Assembly (NCBI GenBank): GCA_013076295.1
Contig: RQOL01000772.1
Coordinates: 3,253,087 to 3,317,086 of the forward strand
DNA: 64,000 nucleotides
Direction of reading: 5' to 3'
Source of the DNA: Sanderia malayensis
Lineage: Eukaryota > Cnidaria > Scyphozoa > Semaeostomeae > Pelagiidae
Notes under the pieces: generated by a model
Databases searched by the model: none
Told to the model about the DNA's origin: nothing
What the model saw: only the letters and a program-made list of their open reading frames with translations
In this document: positions 22,158 to 35,600 of the stretch, in pieces
Layout of the letters: each line of letters begins with the position of its first letter
Numbering within the stretch: the stretch's first letter is position 1
Program-made: the position numbers and the translations under genes

Positions 22158-23657
22158 TAGCTACTAGCGACAACATACAGTAAAACCCGCATCCAGCATT
22201 GTTCAGCATAAATTGTTGCCGTTTCTTTTTTGTTTTTTTAGTAGAGATTCATTCTGAGAGTTTTCAATCCATTAGTTTGCATATGAACATCTAAATAGAA
22301 AGTATCCACATATTTATTTATCATTATTCTTTCAGTCAGTAACAGTTGTTGTAAAGTCAATATTTCTAGTAAACAATGCATTATAAAAGAAATATTAGTG
22401 AGCTATGGTGGCTTACTGTTTAGACCCATTTTTATTTTTTACACAAGAAACCAACCTTGACAATGAGTAACCAAGTTTCTTGAGGCATCAAAAAGTCTCA
22501 GAACTCCAGTTTCTTGAAATTTTCTTGAAATTTTTTATCATTTTTTCGAAAACAGCACGTGAACAAAAGGATAAGATCATAAGGGCATCATGTGGACAAA
22601 ACAGTAAGGGAAGTTTTGCAAGTTTTACGCAATCCAAGCCGAAGTTTTCAACGAAAAAACATGAATTCTTGATTTTCTTGCATCATCTTCAAAATTAAAT
22701 CTGCTTCTAAAGTATTTTTTCGAATACAATGCAGTTTCTTAACCTTTTCTGGTTTTTGAGTTTTCGTTCTCATAAAACAGTTTCTTATAAAAAGATAATT
22801 GTAATAATATTTTATTTATTTATTATTTTCGGGATATCATTTAGCTTAAGCCTTTGGAATTGTGCTGTGACTTGACTTGACTATGCTCGCTAAAGAAAAA
22901 AATGCTATCAACGTTCGTCATTATAATCTGAACACTGCAGTAAATACGGCCTTGGGCGCTTTATATATGACGGCGAGTATTTCACAATTCTATAATAGGG
23001 TGGGCGTTTATTAGAGAATTCTTCAGTTGTGGTCTGTGTGGTGTTTTTAACCCCGATTTAGTCTAACCATTGTTGTACGACAAAGCAATGCGGTGTTTTG
23101 TTTGGTACTGTAATTCACTTTGTTCGACGTTCTGTCGCAGTGACTGGTTGAAATTTGTCGAGAAGTCGGATTGTCCCGCGCCAGACAAAGTGGGCGGAGA
23201 AGCCGTCAAAATTCAAGCAAACATTGTGTGAATACAGCGAATGCATTGTTCATTGCGGCCAATCAGCGTATTGTTGTTTTAATAATTTGACCCCATCAAT
23301 CCCCGTCAATAGACAGGTGGTCATGTTTGATTGTTACGAGAACAATGGCATTGTCTGTTTCAGGGAATTTCAATTCCCACCAATAGGACGCTAGAAGCAT
23401 TGTCTAAACGTGCCCGTAGGATCGATGGTGCCCAGCGCCGTCAAAAGTATTGTGTGATTATCAGAGCGAGAATTCCACGTGTCCATAATACAGCAGTACA
23501 CAGAAAGAGCGTCTAAGCAGCGAGTTGTTACGCCAGTGATCGGTTGTCTTAATGTATTCAGTTAGCGTAGAGAGCACAGTAGTCACCACAAGGTAGTAGG
23601 ACCATCATATCGTATATTTAGGCCGTGTCTTTACTTGGTTGTGGATTGCATAAAGCC
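22158..23657 (+). promoter_or_regulatory. Upstream region and likely promoter/5' UTR of the Musashi gene
   Basis: 22.16-23.0 kb is AT-rich with no recognised feature, apart from a stray CAGTAAAACCCGC end near 22180. From about 23.05 kb base composition becomes richer in GC and CpG up to the Musashi ATG at 23658, as expected near a promoter. The start site and any non-coding exon cannot be fixed from sequence alone. Confidence 0.35.
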
Positions 23658-26600
23658 ATGAAGGACATGGTTGACAAAGAGGACTTAATGTGTGCGACTG
23701 ATAGTGATGATATCGAAGAAGACAAGCCTGAACAAAGTTCAGGGTATTTATTATTTTACGGTGTAAATTATCGAGAATATTAATAATGATCGTTCTCGGT
23801 TTTGAAATCGGAAGAAAAATCGTTCGTCTGGGACGGTGTCTGGTTAAGCAATTCGACGAACGCCGTTGGTTATTAAGTGAATTTAGTTAGTTCGTGATTT
23901 CACTTTTGCTGCTCTGATCTTTGCATATAACTATTTTATATTATTTTGCCAGGAAAATATTCATTGGCGGACTTCATAGTCAAACAGGTTCAGGTTAGTT
24001 TATAAATGACGGATTATTTTTCAATATAACCTTATCACTCCTGTTCCGCCAATAAATTTATGTCCGCGTTTAAACGAAACATCTTGGAGGAAATTCATAT
24101 TTTATTATTTTCCGTCGTGTCTCAGCCAGAACTAGGTTAATTTGAAAACATACCTGTTTAATAAATTGCTCCCGTTTATATGCAGGACTATATAGTAATG
24201 ATCTTTGTTTTTCAAGAAAATCAATTCAAATAGGTTATGTCTGTTGTGAGGATTAGGTCCTTAAAACACTGGTTTTTTTCAAAACGTTGTTCGCCTGTAA
24301 GTCTAAATTCTTACTAGCCAGTCTTCATCAGCGGGTATTTTTTAGCAAATCAACAAAAATAAGCTAGAAAGGGGCAGATATGATTAATCTATAAGTATCA
24401 AGGCTGGAAATTCAAGGATAGAGGAATTCTAGCGATTCAAACACCGTAGTCCTCTGCCTGGATACTGCCTTGCTCCCTATTGGTTTTATTTTTGTTTGGC
24501 CCCGTTAACTGAATCCACAGGTCAAAGAAAAACCTGCTTTAATTGTCTTGTTGAAAGCATTTAGAAATCGGAAAAATTTCTATATACATGCATAGTGTAT
24601 GAGTATTTTTCTAATCATCTTTCCGCTTCTCCGAATTTCCAGATAGTCTTGAAGATTATTTCAAACAATATGGCGAAATCAAGGAATGTCTTATTATGCG
24701 AGACCCATTCTCACAGCGTTCCAGGTAAACATTTCACACATGCTTTTTCATATATTTGTTCGTGACTACTAGCCATTTCGTGGCAGACCTTTGTGCACGA
24801 TTTGTACTAGCGTTCACGTATAGGGGCAAGGGCAATGCGTAAATACCATTTTGTAACCGAGCTCCACACATCCAAAATATTATTCCGAATAGGCTGCTAT
24901 TTGGAGGATTATCCATGGGCCAGGTTGCGTCTCACAATACCAACCTTTCTCTCCAGACAATATGAATATATAACAGTATTTCTCCATAATTAAAAGCAGC
25001 TGTCCCTCTGCAAGGCTTACTGACCAATTTCACATCTGATTATTACTGGGTGCTTTCGTTGACCAGTCCATACAAGCCAGTCACACGCTGCCATGTTTTG
25101 CTTAGGCGCTCCTAAAGCTTACATTTAAACTTTCGATTTCATCGTTTTGCTGATCTATATTTTGCGACCGAAGTTTTAGTTTTGGATTTTAGCAGCTGAT
25201 CGATAAGGTTTGCCTGAAGCATCCCATTCAGCTATATGAGATGATTAATTTTGCAGCAGCTATTGGTTTGTTAAGCGAGCAGCACGTGCAGTTAGACATG
25301 CCATACCGTGTAACTCGTTTTGCCTTTGGCATGTCCTTACATAAGCAGGTCTACTTGCCAAACTGAAAATACTAATTCGGAAATTGTGTAATACCCTTTT
25401 CATGGAACAACGAGGGAGAAATCAATCCTGACGAGACCTCGCTGGAACTAGCATGCTGTAACATATATTTCTCTGACTAACCACATGCAAATTTCTCTAT
25501 TTCCATTGTGTAGATGTGTGATGTCTATTCGCGTTTAGTAACTGCAACATCCCAGATTTCATGTGATTATCGAGATTCGATTAAGTATTTCAAAGTTAAC
25601 CTGCACTGATGTGGTGGTAGAAATCCTATCACAGACAAAGCCCATAGTATGGCTTGGCTGGTTTTTCAAGAGATTATAGTGGACAGGCCTTGGGTTTTCG
25701 AAGTTCTCGTGACCTGATTTTTCCTGGACTGTAGCCTAGGTATTCGTTGAGAATATCGCACGCTAACCTAGCTAGGCGTTAATAAGTGATTTTGCTAGTA
25801 ATTTAGTAGTAGTTTTTAACAGCCGTGTACTGTTGACACTGTAAAATTTGTACTTGCTTGTTTGTTCGTCACAGATCAAAAGGGAACCCAGCTCTTTGTT
25901 CTTTGGCTTGTGCTGTGTTATGATTGCTTGCTGGGGGATATGTAGGCAGAGAAAATGAAAGACTATTACTATCAGATAAACAACCAGAATAAGACCAGTT
26001 TTACTTTCATAGTCGCTGGTCTTTGTTTCATTTAATTTAGGGAGAATTGAGAGAGAGAGTTCTTTCGCTCAGTTCAAGCCCTGAGCCATGTCTTTCTTTG
26101 GTTAGCAAGATGGCAGCTAAAATCCTTAACTTTATATCTTTTAAAAAATATAGCTTAAAATAATGATTGTGATCCTCATAACAGTTGCAAGAGCGATGCT
26201 TGTTTTCAGAATTACAGTTCACACGCGCACAACAATATTAATTAGAACAACATCTTTACTTGGAATTGGTTTACACCTTAGGCTATTGTTTTGAAGTAAT
26301 TTTAGGCTCGGTTTGTGAGGCAAGGTTTGCAAATGGCGCTCTAACCTTTCCGATTGATTTTTCTGCGAATGTTACTATATCATTTCAGATGAGAAAGTAA
26401 TATAAGTAATAGGGATGTGGTATGCGGATTTGTCAATTTGCTTCTATGATTTACTTTTATGACTGAATAGTATCTGGAATTTGTGACCATGTGTATAGTC
26501 AGGAAATATTAATTTTCTGACTATAAAGCTGTTCGATGTCCAGGCCTGTGTGTATCTGTCTGGATGGTTTTTCTTTGCTATGCTCGGGTTTATCTAGTCA

Positions 26601-29600
26601 CTGTTGTCTTATTATCAAAATTTGGCACGAATTTTAATTGCTATCGAGATGGTGAACCAATTTTCCAAGGGCCTAATATAGCATATGCTTCATAAGTATG
26701 TAATGTCAGAAATGAAGCCTTTTTGAAACCATTGTAAAGACTGATATTGTTTCTAAATGGCTTTCTTTCGACGATCAGGAAACCCTCTGAAACCACTGCA
26801 CATTCTGAAGCCATTACGAAGACATCCAAATATACGTGCTTCATTTTTCATCAATACAAAGCTTGCTTGAAGTTTCATGAAGTCAAATTTATGTTTTGCT
26901 AAATTAGCTTTATAAATTTCATCAAAATGTCTTTCCTTCCTTTCCATTCGAGAATATGGAAGCTAGAAACCATCTGTAGTGGAGACTGGTTTTCAATGAA
27001 AGTTATCTAAATATATTTTTGTTTTTGGTAAATATTCCTGGTTAGTATCAATACTTGGTCTAGTCAATCCAACAAAGCTTTGCAGGAACCTAGAGATATT
27101 ATGCTTTGTACAGTGGGGAGATATTAGACGTTCCTCTAACAATTTTAACGCGTAACTGTTTGTCTTCTTGATATTTATTTGTATTGTGCCGATTAGAACT
27201 GCTGTCGTGAAATTTTGTTATTGGAAAAAATCAAACGAAGCCTTCTTATTTTTCATTTTGTCTCTATGATCTAAAGTGTTCAATGATCTCAAAGAAATGC
27301 CTGCAATCTATCACCAGAATTAACATTTTTATTAATTCACAAGTAATTCACATTTTCTTGCAGTTAGAATTGACATAAATCTTTGTTATAGCTTTGGTAT
27401 TATACATAGACTATAGGTTGATATACATTTGTTTATGAAGGCCAAGTTTGTATTAAATCTCTTTGGGTTTTCAAATTTGGTTAATTTGTTACACACAATG
27501 CAATCTTCATACACAACGAACCTTGAGGAAACTATAAATTTTGCATCAGTGATAAGATTTTGAAAACCGAGGGTAAAATTTACCTCAGAATACTAGTTCA
27601 ACAAACCAAATATTTAATTTGCTCAAGCAGCTGCCAGGAAGTTCGTAACCTTAATTTTTGATTAAGCGCCTTGGAGTTATTATTAATTTATTTTACTTTT
27701 TGGAAATAAGTTATGCGGGGGCTAAATTGGGGTTTTTTTTAGCAAGAGCTTCACTGCAATTGTATAAAATTGATTGATCAGTAAAGTTGGATAACAGTGC
27801 ACGTGTTTGCTTTGTGTTTCAGAGGAGTCGGTGATCTTTGGATGCTCGAGACTCTCTGTGTTTTTGTTTTGCATACTATTTAATTGAGATGTTCATGTAT
27901 GTTTATGCTGTGTCTGGTCATGACCAGTTGACTTGAACAAACCAAATCAAAAGATCGCTCGTCGAACTATGTTCACAGATTAAACTAACAACAGCCGCAT
28001 GCACGTTTTGTTTTTATAAGAAACTGGTTTATAGAAGGCTACAAAAACTAGGGCGGTGGGGAGAAGTTTAAGAAACTCTAGTTCTAGGCTCATCAAGAAT
28101 AATTAAGAAACTTCGAAATTTCCATTTTGGTAAAAGAGTCCGTCGAATTTAGTTTGTGTACGGCATTGTCTCAGTGAATATCCAGAACTTTGTTTATTTT
28201 TATTTGAAAAGGATTGTCGATCTGGATGGATTTTTTCAATGTGGCTTTATATCCAACCTATAGAATGCTCAACTTCAAATCAAAAGGGTCCAGACAAGAA
28301 ACTGGTCGAGAAACTAGTACTAAAGCGCCAAAATTGTCATGGCAATTTAAGGAGCTTTCAATATATTTAGTTTTAGCTGATCTAAGTTTCTCATAAACAA
28401 ATGTGATATCTAAGTGCTGGCACGTCTTTAGCTTTGTCAAGTCAGTTTCATCTCTATATTTACTTTTCAATATAGCCAAGGTTAGATAATACATATACCT
28501 TCTTGTAAACATTTATCTATAGCTGTTGCTTTGTCTGATCATACCTCATGTGGTGTCAATCATTCTGAGTGACATTTCAAAACTAGTTGCCAGACTCTCT
28601 TTTACTTACTTGCTCTGTTCAGTTATTATTCATAATAATCATACATTATTCATCATATTTTATTTGTTTATTCGTCTATTTGTTACTTGATTCGTTATAC
28701 ATTGTACAGTGTTTATTCGTTTTATCAATGTGTATATAGTTTAATTCAATTCTTTTTTATGTATTTGAGACATTTTGTCGTTTTGTTTTCTGTGTTCAGT
28801 CTGATCACCACCACGTGGTTGTCGCGACGCCTGGTAGCTATATCATTAAAAAATTCTCAGCTTTGGATTTCGCAACTGCTCTCAACTTTTTCTGAGAGTT
28901 GTTGCGAAATTACCTCAATGGAGCAGTAATTGTCCAATTTACCTCAATTTCGTTTTGCGTAATTTTCAAATATCCTGACGTAATGGGAAGTTTGTATAGA
29001 GTTATGTAATAAGTGCAATGCTACGCATGTTTATTGTACTTTGCACGTGATGTTTATCACGTTTTGCACGTCATGTTTGCCGTCACGTTACACGTAATAT
29101 AATAACGTCGCCTGGCATTGTGTTGCCTGGTATTGTGCTGTTAATGCCATTCCACCAGGCAGCTGCAACCTTGCGTGGTTTTGCAGTTGTCGCATGGTAA
29201 CGACACCGCGCATATGCAATGCAATTGCATCTTACGTTGTTATTGATGTGGATTTCTTATTTTTGTTTGTTTTTAGGGGTTTTGGTTTTGTCACTTTCGT
29301 TAATCCACTGTCAGTCGAAAAGGTGGTCAAAAAATCTAGTCATGTCATAGACGGAAAAAAGGTAACTGCTCGTTGTTAATTATTTTTTCTCTGCTATGAA
29401 ATGGAGTTTATAAACTTTGCTGTTACTTGATGGCTTCACTCTTGTCTTGAATACAAGCCTATTGTTGTGATTAATCCTGTGCTTGAAACCAGACCTATTG
29501 TAATGCAAACGAGACTCGCTTGAAGTTACAGAACCAATTAACTATTCTATCGTAAGCCATACTGTATTATGTTATGCCATACTATGCTATACTACACTAT

Positions 29601-32600
29601 ACTACAGCATACTATACTATACTACACCATACTACACTGTACTATACCTTGCTATACCATACTAAGCTATACTAAACTATACTACATAATTCTATGCTAT
29701 ACTATGCCTTGCTATACATACTAACTATACTAAACTATACTACAATGCTATACTATACTATGCCGTGCTATACTATACTTTAATATACTCTGTTAATACC
29801 CCGCAAATAAGAAACCACTTGCAAGACAGTTTTATGTTTATATATTCAGAAGAACAATAGGAAGACAATAGGAGATCTTTATAAACAATAAATGGTGCTC
29901 AACATGAAAAAGCTGTTTCTTAATTGTGGGGCCTTACCCTACCCTGCTGTACTGCATTGAACAATGTCATTTATTATGTTATCTTGTTCTTTTCTACCCA
30001 ATGTATGCCGCTTTTGTCTGTTGTTGCACTCTGTTTTATTAATGTTTTAACTTACTCTGTCCTGTTATCATTAGCCTCTGTTTTCTCTATCATATCCTAA
30101 CTTGGTCTGTCGCGACTTTATTTTAATTTGTTCTGCTCTGTCTCTGTTCTCGTGTTCGTCGAGGATGACTGTAACGAGTTAGGATATGATTGCACGGTGG
30201 ACAGTCACCGAGCAAGGCATTTGGTGGACATGAAATAGGATAGGTTTTTGGGACGTTTGCGGACATTTGAATTTTCTAGAAACAAGACAATCTTGTTTTT
30301 AGTCAGACAGGGTGCAAACTCGTCCACGCTTCTTCGGAGATCCCAGACTAGACTAGACTACTTGAAATTTACTGAATACAAAAGCATAATACCGACTCTA
30401 AACTAACCAATCGCCGAATCCCATGTAAATATCTTTTGTTCACAAGAACCAATCATCGTTTAGGAGAATGCTGGCTGATACGTCTGCCTTATGGGCGTTG
30501 GTTGGCGAACCTTCCTGGATTATCAGCCCAACGAGATTTTTTATCCACCTATTTTGAAATTTCAAACGTTTTCAGCTCCAGGCAATAGCAAGGTTGTGTT
30601 TGAATTTCTTGCTTTTCAGTTTCTTCTTGTGTTAGGATACTAGAAGAAGTGTTTTTTCTTGTATGCAAGTGCTTTCGGTTCTCTGACTTCATTAGGTTGT
30701 GTTGGACCTTGGCCTCTCAGGTATGTCGTCTCTTTTGATCGTCTAGTCGGCCGCCATGATTTCTTCATGGATGTTGTATCTTGCTTTTGAGGACACTTGA
30801 ATCTTTTTACGAAAGTTAGTCCTCTTCAACAGACTAATATGATCTTCAAATATTCCACCAAGTTTCATGAACAATTGCCCTTGTCCGCTTGGTTTCGGAG
30901 ATGGATTTAACCATCTGACAATGTTTAGGTCTGACAATTTGCACCTATATACTCGATGTTGTTTTTGCCAGAAAGTCCAGGAAGAACAGAAAATATTCAT
31001 GTCCATTCGAGGTATTTTATTATGATGTGTTTCTTCATAAAATGCCTTACATTAAGGTACTAAAGCCTTACATTAAGGTACTCAAACGCCGCATACTCTC
31101 ATTTCAATATGCTCAGGTCTTTCTTAAACTTCCAGGAGTTTTAAGCGGCCTGAATTGTGATTGCTGATATGTTTTGGAACTGCAAGAGATAATTTCAAAC
31201 TAAGTGGACTGATCCATTTCCCAAGAATTATTGATTTGAAATGGCTGAGGATTGTCTGACTATACAGTGATGGTGTGTAGCATGTTATATGTATGTCCCT
31301 TAATGTTGGATGGAAACCAGAAAATCTTGGTGATAGAGTATTGGGTTGGATTTGCAGACACGAATCAGCTCCAAAGATTTTCACTAGGACAGTGCAAATC
31401 ACTCATTTTTCTTCTGCATTTGTATTTATATCATATCGTGTGAAGCTGATAGACGTTGTATTTTGTTGAATCGTTACTTATCATTTGTTTTTTGGATCTT
31501 TGTTTTTTGGATCTTTTTTTTGGATGCTTGGTTTTTGTATATTTGGTTTTTGGATATTTGTTTTTTTGGATGGTTGAATCCTTGTAGCATCTGTTTTGAT
31601 GAATGCTTGAGTGGCATACATATGGGAGATGAATGCCCCATTTTCATACTCAAAACTTGCTTTAAAATTGTCTTTTCAAGGCAGACCAGACAGATTTGCC
31701 ACAATTTTGACAGATGCTCTCTCTTCTTTTAGCACTTTGTTTATAACCTTTCTTCACAACTTTATTTAAAGTCCCTTCAATCAAGATTGATTTAATGCCT
31801 CTTTTTCAGAAGAGACTTGATATTTAGTTTCCAAAACAGAATTTATTTTGAGGCCCCTTCACAATAGAGGCAAAGTTTTAAGACTTCAATTTAGGCAATA
31901 GGTATATAGCAAACTGATATATAAGGCATGTATAGTTCCCCAGAAGGAGAAATAGTAACATCAAGGTTAAGTTTCATAATATCGGCATCGATGCTGTAAA
32001 TAGTCACCCAGTGAGAAGAAGTTCAGTTGCCATCATGTGGGCAAGCAACACGAGGACAAGGTTAAAATGAACAACTATATTACAGAGAAACAGTTGATTG
32101 ATGGACACTGGCTGTCCTGTTTAATACCAGCTGGTGTTGTGCAATTTAGCAATGACGATCGTGGTATTCGCTGTCATCCAATTTGGATGGAACACAGTAG
32201 AGAACAGTTAGATGGGGGCAGAAAGTGTGCGATGCATGGCGTGGCCTTGTTATATCTGGCTGGATGGAGCACTTTTGTTTGTAGCTTTGTAGTGTATGAT
32301 GGGAAGTCTATAAAAACATTCGTCATGATTGAATGTGCTATTATCTTGTTCTGTGTCATAGACAGGCCGTGCTTGCGTAGAAGGGAGTTGGAAACTAGCA
32401 CGTGTTGTGGACTGTTTCTTTAGTTCTCGCCATACACGTGTAAGTTAATTTTTGTGTTTTTAATTCTGAAAATACCTAGCATGTGCATTTGCTATTTACA
32501 GTAACACTACAACGATGGAATCCCGGTGTAACGGAAAATGTTTGAATACTATCACGGGCATTCAGAGATGTAACAAATAAACTATCAGTAACTCTTGATA

Positions 32601-35600
32601 CAATACAATGTTTCAGCGCGTTTGCTACTTCGTATAGAGTTAGCGAATCGAGCTATGTATTTTGTGCGGAATTATGCCAAAACTGTCTGGTTTTTTTGGT
32701 TGTGCTGTTTCAAGCGACGGTTGCTTTGCATAACAATAGGCCTGGTTTTTGAGCTTTAGCTTTGTACTTGGAACAAAAGTACAACCATTGTGTCACACTA
32801 AAGCCCATCAGATTATATTTCAGAGATCAGCGGAGAGAGTCCATTCAAGCGCGGTTTCTGGCTATCTGGAATTTGGGGATATGCTTTCGCCGCTCCTCAC
32901 TGTCTGTCTATACACATCGAACCGAAATTAAAAATAGCCTGTGAATTGAGCTTAGACAATAAGCGGCTGTGGTATAAATAGATCCAAGGACAATGCAATT
33001 ATAACCTGTTTGGTATTTCGTCTGCAGGCATCTATTCATTGCTTTTGGTTTTAATTATAAAAGCTCTTATCCAGGCGTCTGATAAACTAAAAGGATTGCC
33101 CTTCCAATATTGAGTGATCAGTAATGGAGTTGCTATGCATGTGGAGGGGGGTTTTCATAACGAGACATCAACAGATCATTAGTCGTTTGTTATAAATAGG
33201 GGGTTCGTTTTAACCTATGTTTTAACAGGATCACATTTTAATATTTGGTGTTTTCGCTTGCGCCCAAGGCCACTACTCTCCATTGTTTCACCAATTTGCG
33301 CTTTTGATCAACAAAGTTTATTGACCTACCACCCAAGCGGCACGGTAGATACGATCATGGCAGATAAAAATTTTCCATAACGAAGTATTTTATGCGTCCT
33401 TTATCAACGTTTATTTTGCGTTTTCGAGTCCTCTGGAATTTGTTTGCATTTACCTGGATTTCATAAGTGTATTTGCGTACTGGTAAATGGGAATTCCTAA
33501 TAGCAAGAGCTCTGAAACATTTACAGCTTTCTGCTTAGCCTTTTGCCCTTTGTACAATCTGTTTAATATGTGTTTCCTTGTAATGTGACTTATGTAAAGG
33601 CAATATACACACTGTTAGACACGTGAATATATTTAGCTGTCAAAAGGGCAATTAATTTGGTTTCGATCTTCAATGTTACGGAATGTATCCTATCCAAATT
33701 GTAGATTCTGCTCTTGTAACAAATATGATTCTTGTTTGCCGTCGATTTACCCATTGATTGAAAAATGCTCGTCGGTGCTTGTGATGCAGTGAATATACCA
33801 CATTACAGTTTTACCGTTATTGTTGTTGTTGCTTCGAATGCTCCTGGAGCCATCTCGAGATGTTATCGAAGTTGCCCAATCGCTCTGCCTGACATCTGCT
33901 TCTCAATCTGCCATGCATTTTATTCAAAATAGCTTGTTAAAAAGTGTTTGGATACATAATTGCAACATTTCAGACAGGACACTCTGTATTAAAATTGCGT
34001 ATCTTCGAGTATGAGCTGGTATTACTTAGCTCTCTCTGCTCCAAAATCTATTAACACGAAAATTCTTGTCTTTGTAGGTTGATCCAAAAGTAGCTATTCC
34101 AAGAAAAACTCAAAATCAAGTGAGTTATTACTGTTTCTTGTTTACCTTGTTACATTTGAGCTTCGGTGGGATTTCGTTGACTTCTTTAATCGTCAACCTT
34201 TTCTTTTGCTAGTTTAAAAAAGTTTTTATTGGTGGCTTGGCAAGCGATACTTCAATTACTGATGTTAGGGAATATTTTGAAAAACATGGAAAGGTAGGTG
34301 AACTCAATGATTGTACTTCCCTCCCTCCATCCACCCACCCATCCATCCATCCATCCATCCATCCATCCCAATGCTGGATATCGGCCTAATATTCTCTTGT
34401 ATACATGTATTAAGCGGACTGATAATGAGCTTTGATGGACTGTCAGTTGTATGCCACAGGCACGTGGGTGTTTCATCGTTCCGTGTATTACACATTGTCA
34501 TGAAATGGTAATAATTATTTGGTTTTCTAGGTCACTGAAGTGCTGTTGATGTACGATAAACAGACACGGCGGTTAAGAGGTAATATGATGCATTAAATAC
34601 TTCAGACTGGAACAACCTCTTACCCATTGGAACAAAGTGAAATAAAATTAATTCTGATTTCACTGCATAGCAATCTGAAATCGAGGCTGATTATTCCCTT
34701 CGAGTTTGGTTTAGGATTGTCTGTTAAGGTGGAGTGGGATCATGTGACGACCCCTAGATACATTCCTTTGCATGTATCACTCGTTAAGGTACCTCCATGT
34801 TGATACTGTAGGAATACATATTAATCAACATGATACACAACGAAGCAAATTCACCATAAACAACGATGGCATGATATGTTCATTTTGTTTGAATTGTTGG
34901 CAATACGTTTACTCTTCGCTCAACGTGGCTATAGGCAGGTTCTGGAGGATTTTGTTGTGATGTTTCGTGATAAGTTTCATTCGTTATCTCTGTGTTTACA
35001 TTGTTTGATGAACAAGGACCAGTTTGTTATCTTGTATCTGTGCATATGTCTGGGCTGGTTTTCTTGTTGGATGTCTTGTGGCAATTAGAGCCACGACTTC
35101 AAGTCAAACCGGGTCACGTTGTGCTCTTCTGTTATTTTATACGGGTTTTTTATCTTCTAGGGTTTGGCTTTGTATCTTTCGAATCAGAAGAAGTAGCAAA
35201 GCGAATCTGCGGTGAAGGCTTCCATAAGATCAAAGGAAAAAGTGTAAGATGACATTTTTTGGCTCACCAATGCGCATGCGCCTAAGAGCTTATAGTGTGG
35301 AGGGAGGGGGGATCGTTTGCTGTGGTGCGAACTTCTGTTGTGCAACAATGCTTCATTGTTCTGCACGCTCAGTTAAATATGTAAAGATTGCATTTGTATG
35401 CATACTGTTTGAGCCATGATAAAATCGAACCCTTACTGTAAGTTTCTCTAATGAACAAGTGCTGGAGCATTATAAAGTCATACATGCGAGTGAGTGTGTA
35501 TATTTATCGAGTTAAAGCCAAGCGAAGCAGGTAACCGTTTAAGCCACATTGAATGCTACTGCGTTGTAGATTAGAGCGAGTCACAATCTCTATATTTTGT

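Noticed and set aside
32037..32423. 128-codon plus-strand frame inside a Musashi intron
   Set aside because: No domain, no splice partners and no similarity that I recognise. Its length is compatible with chance.
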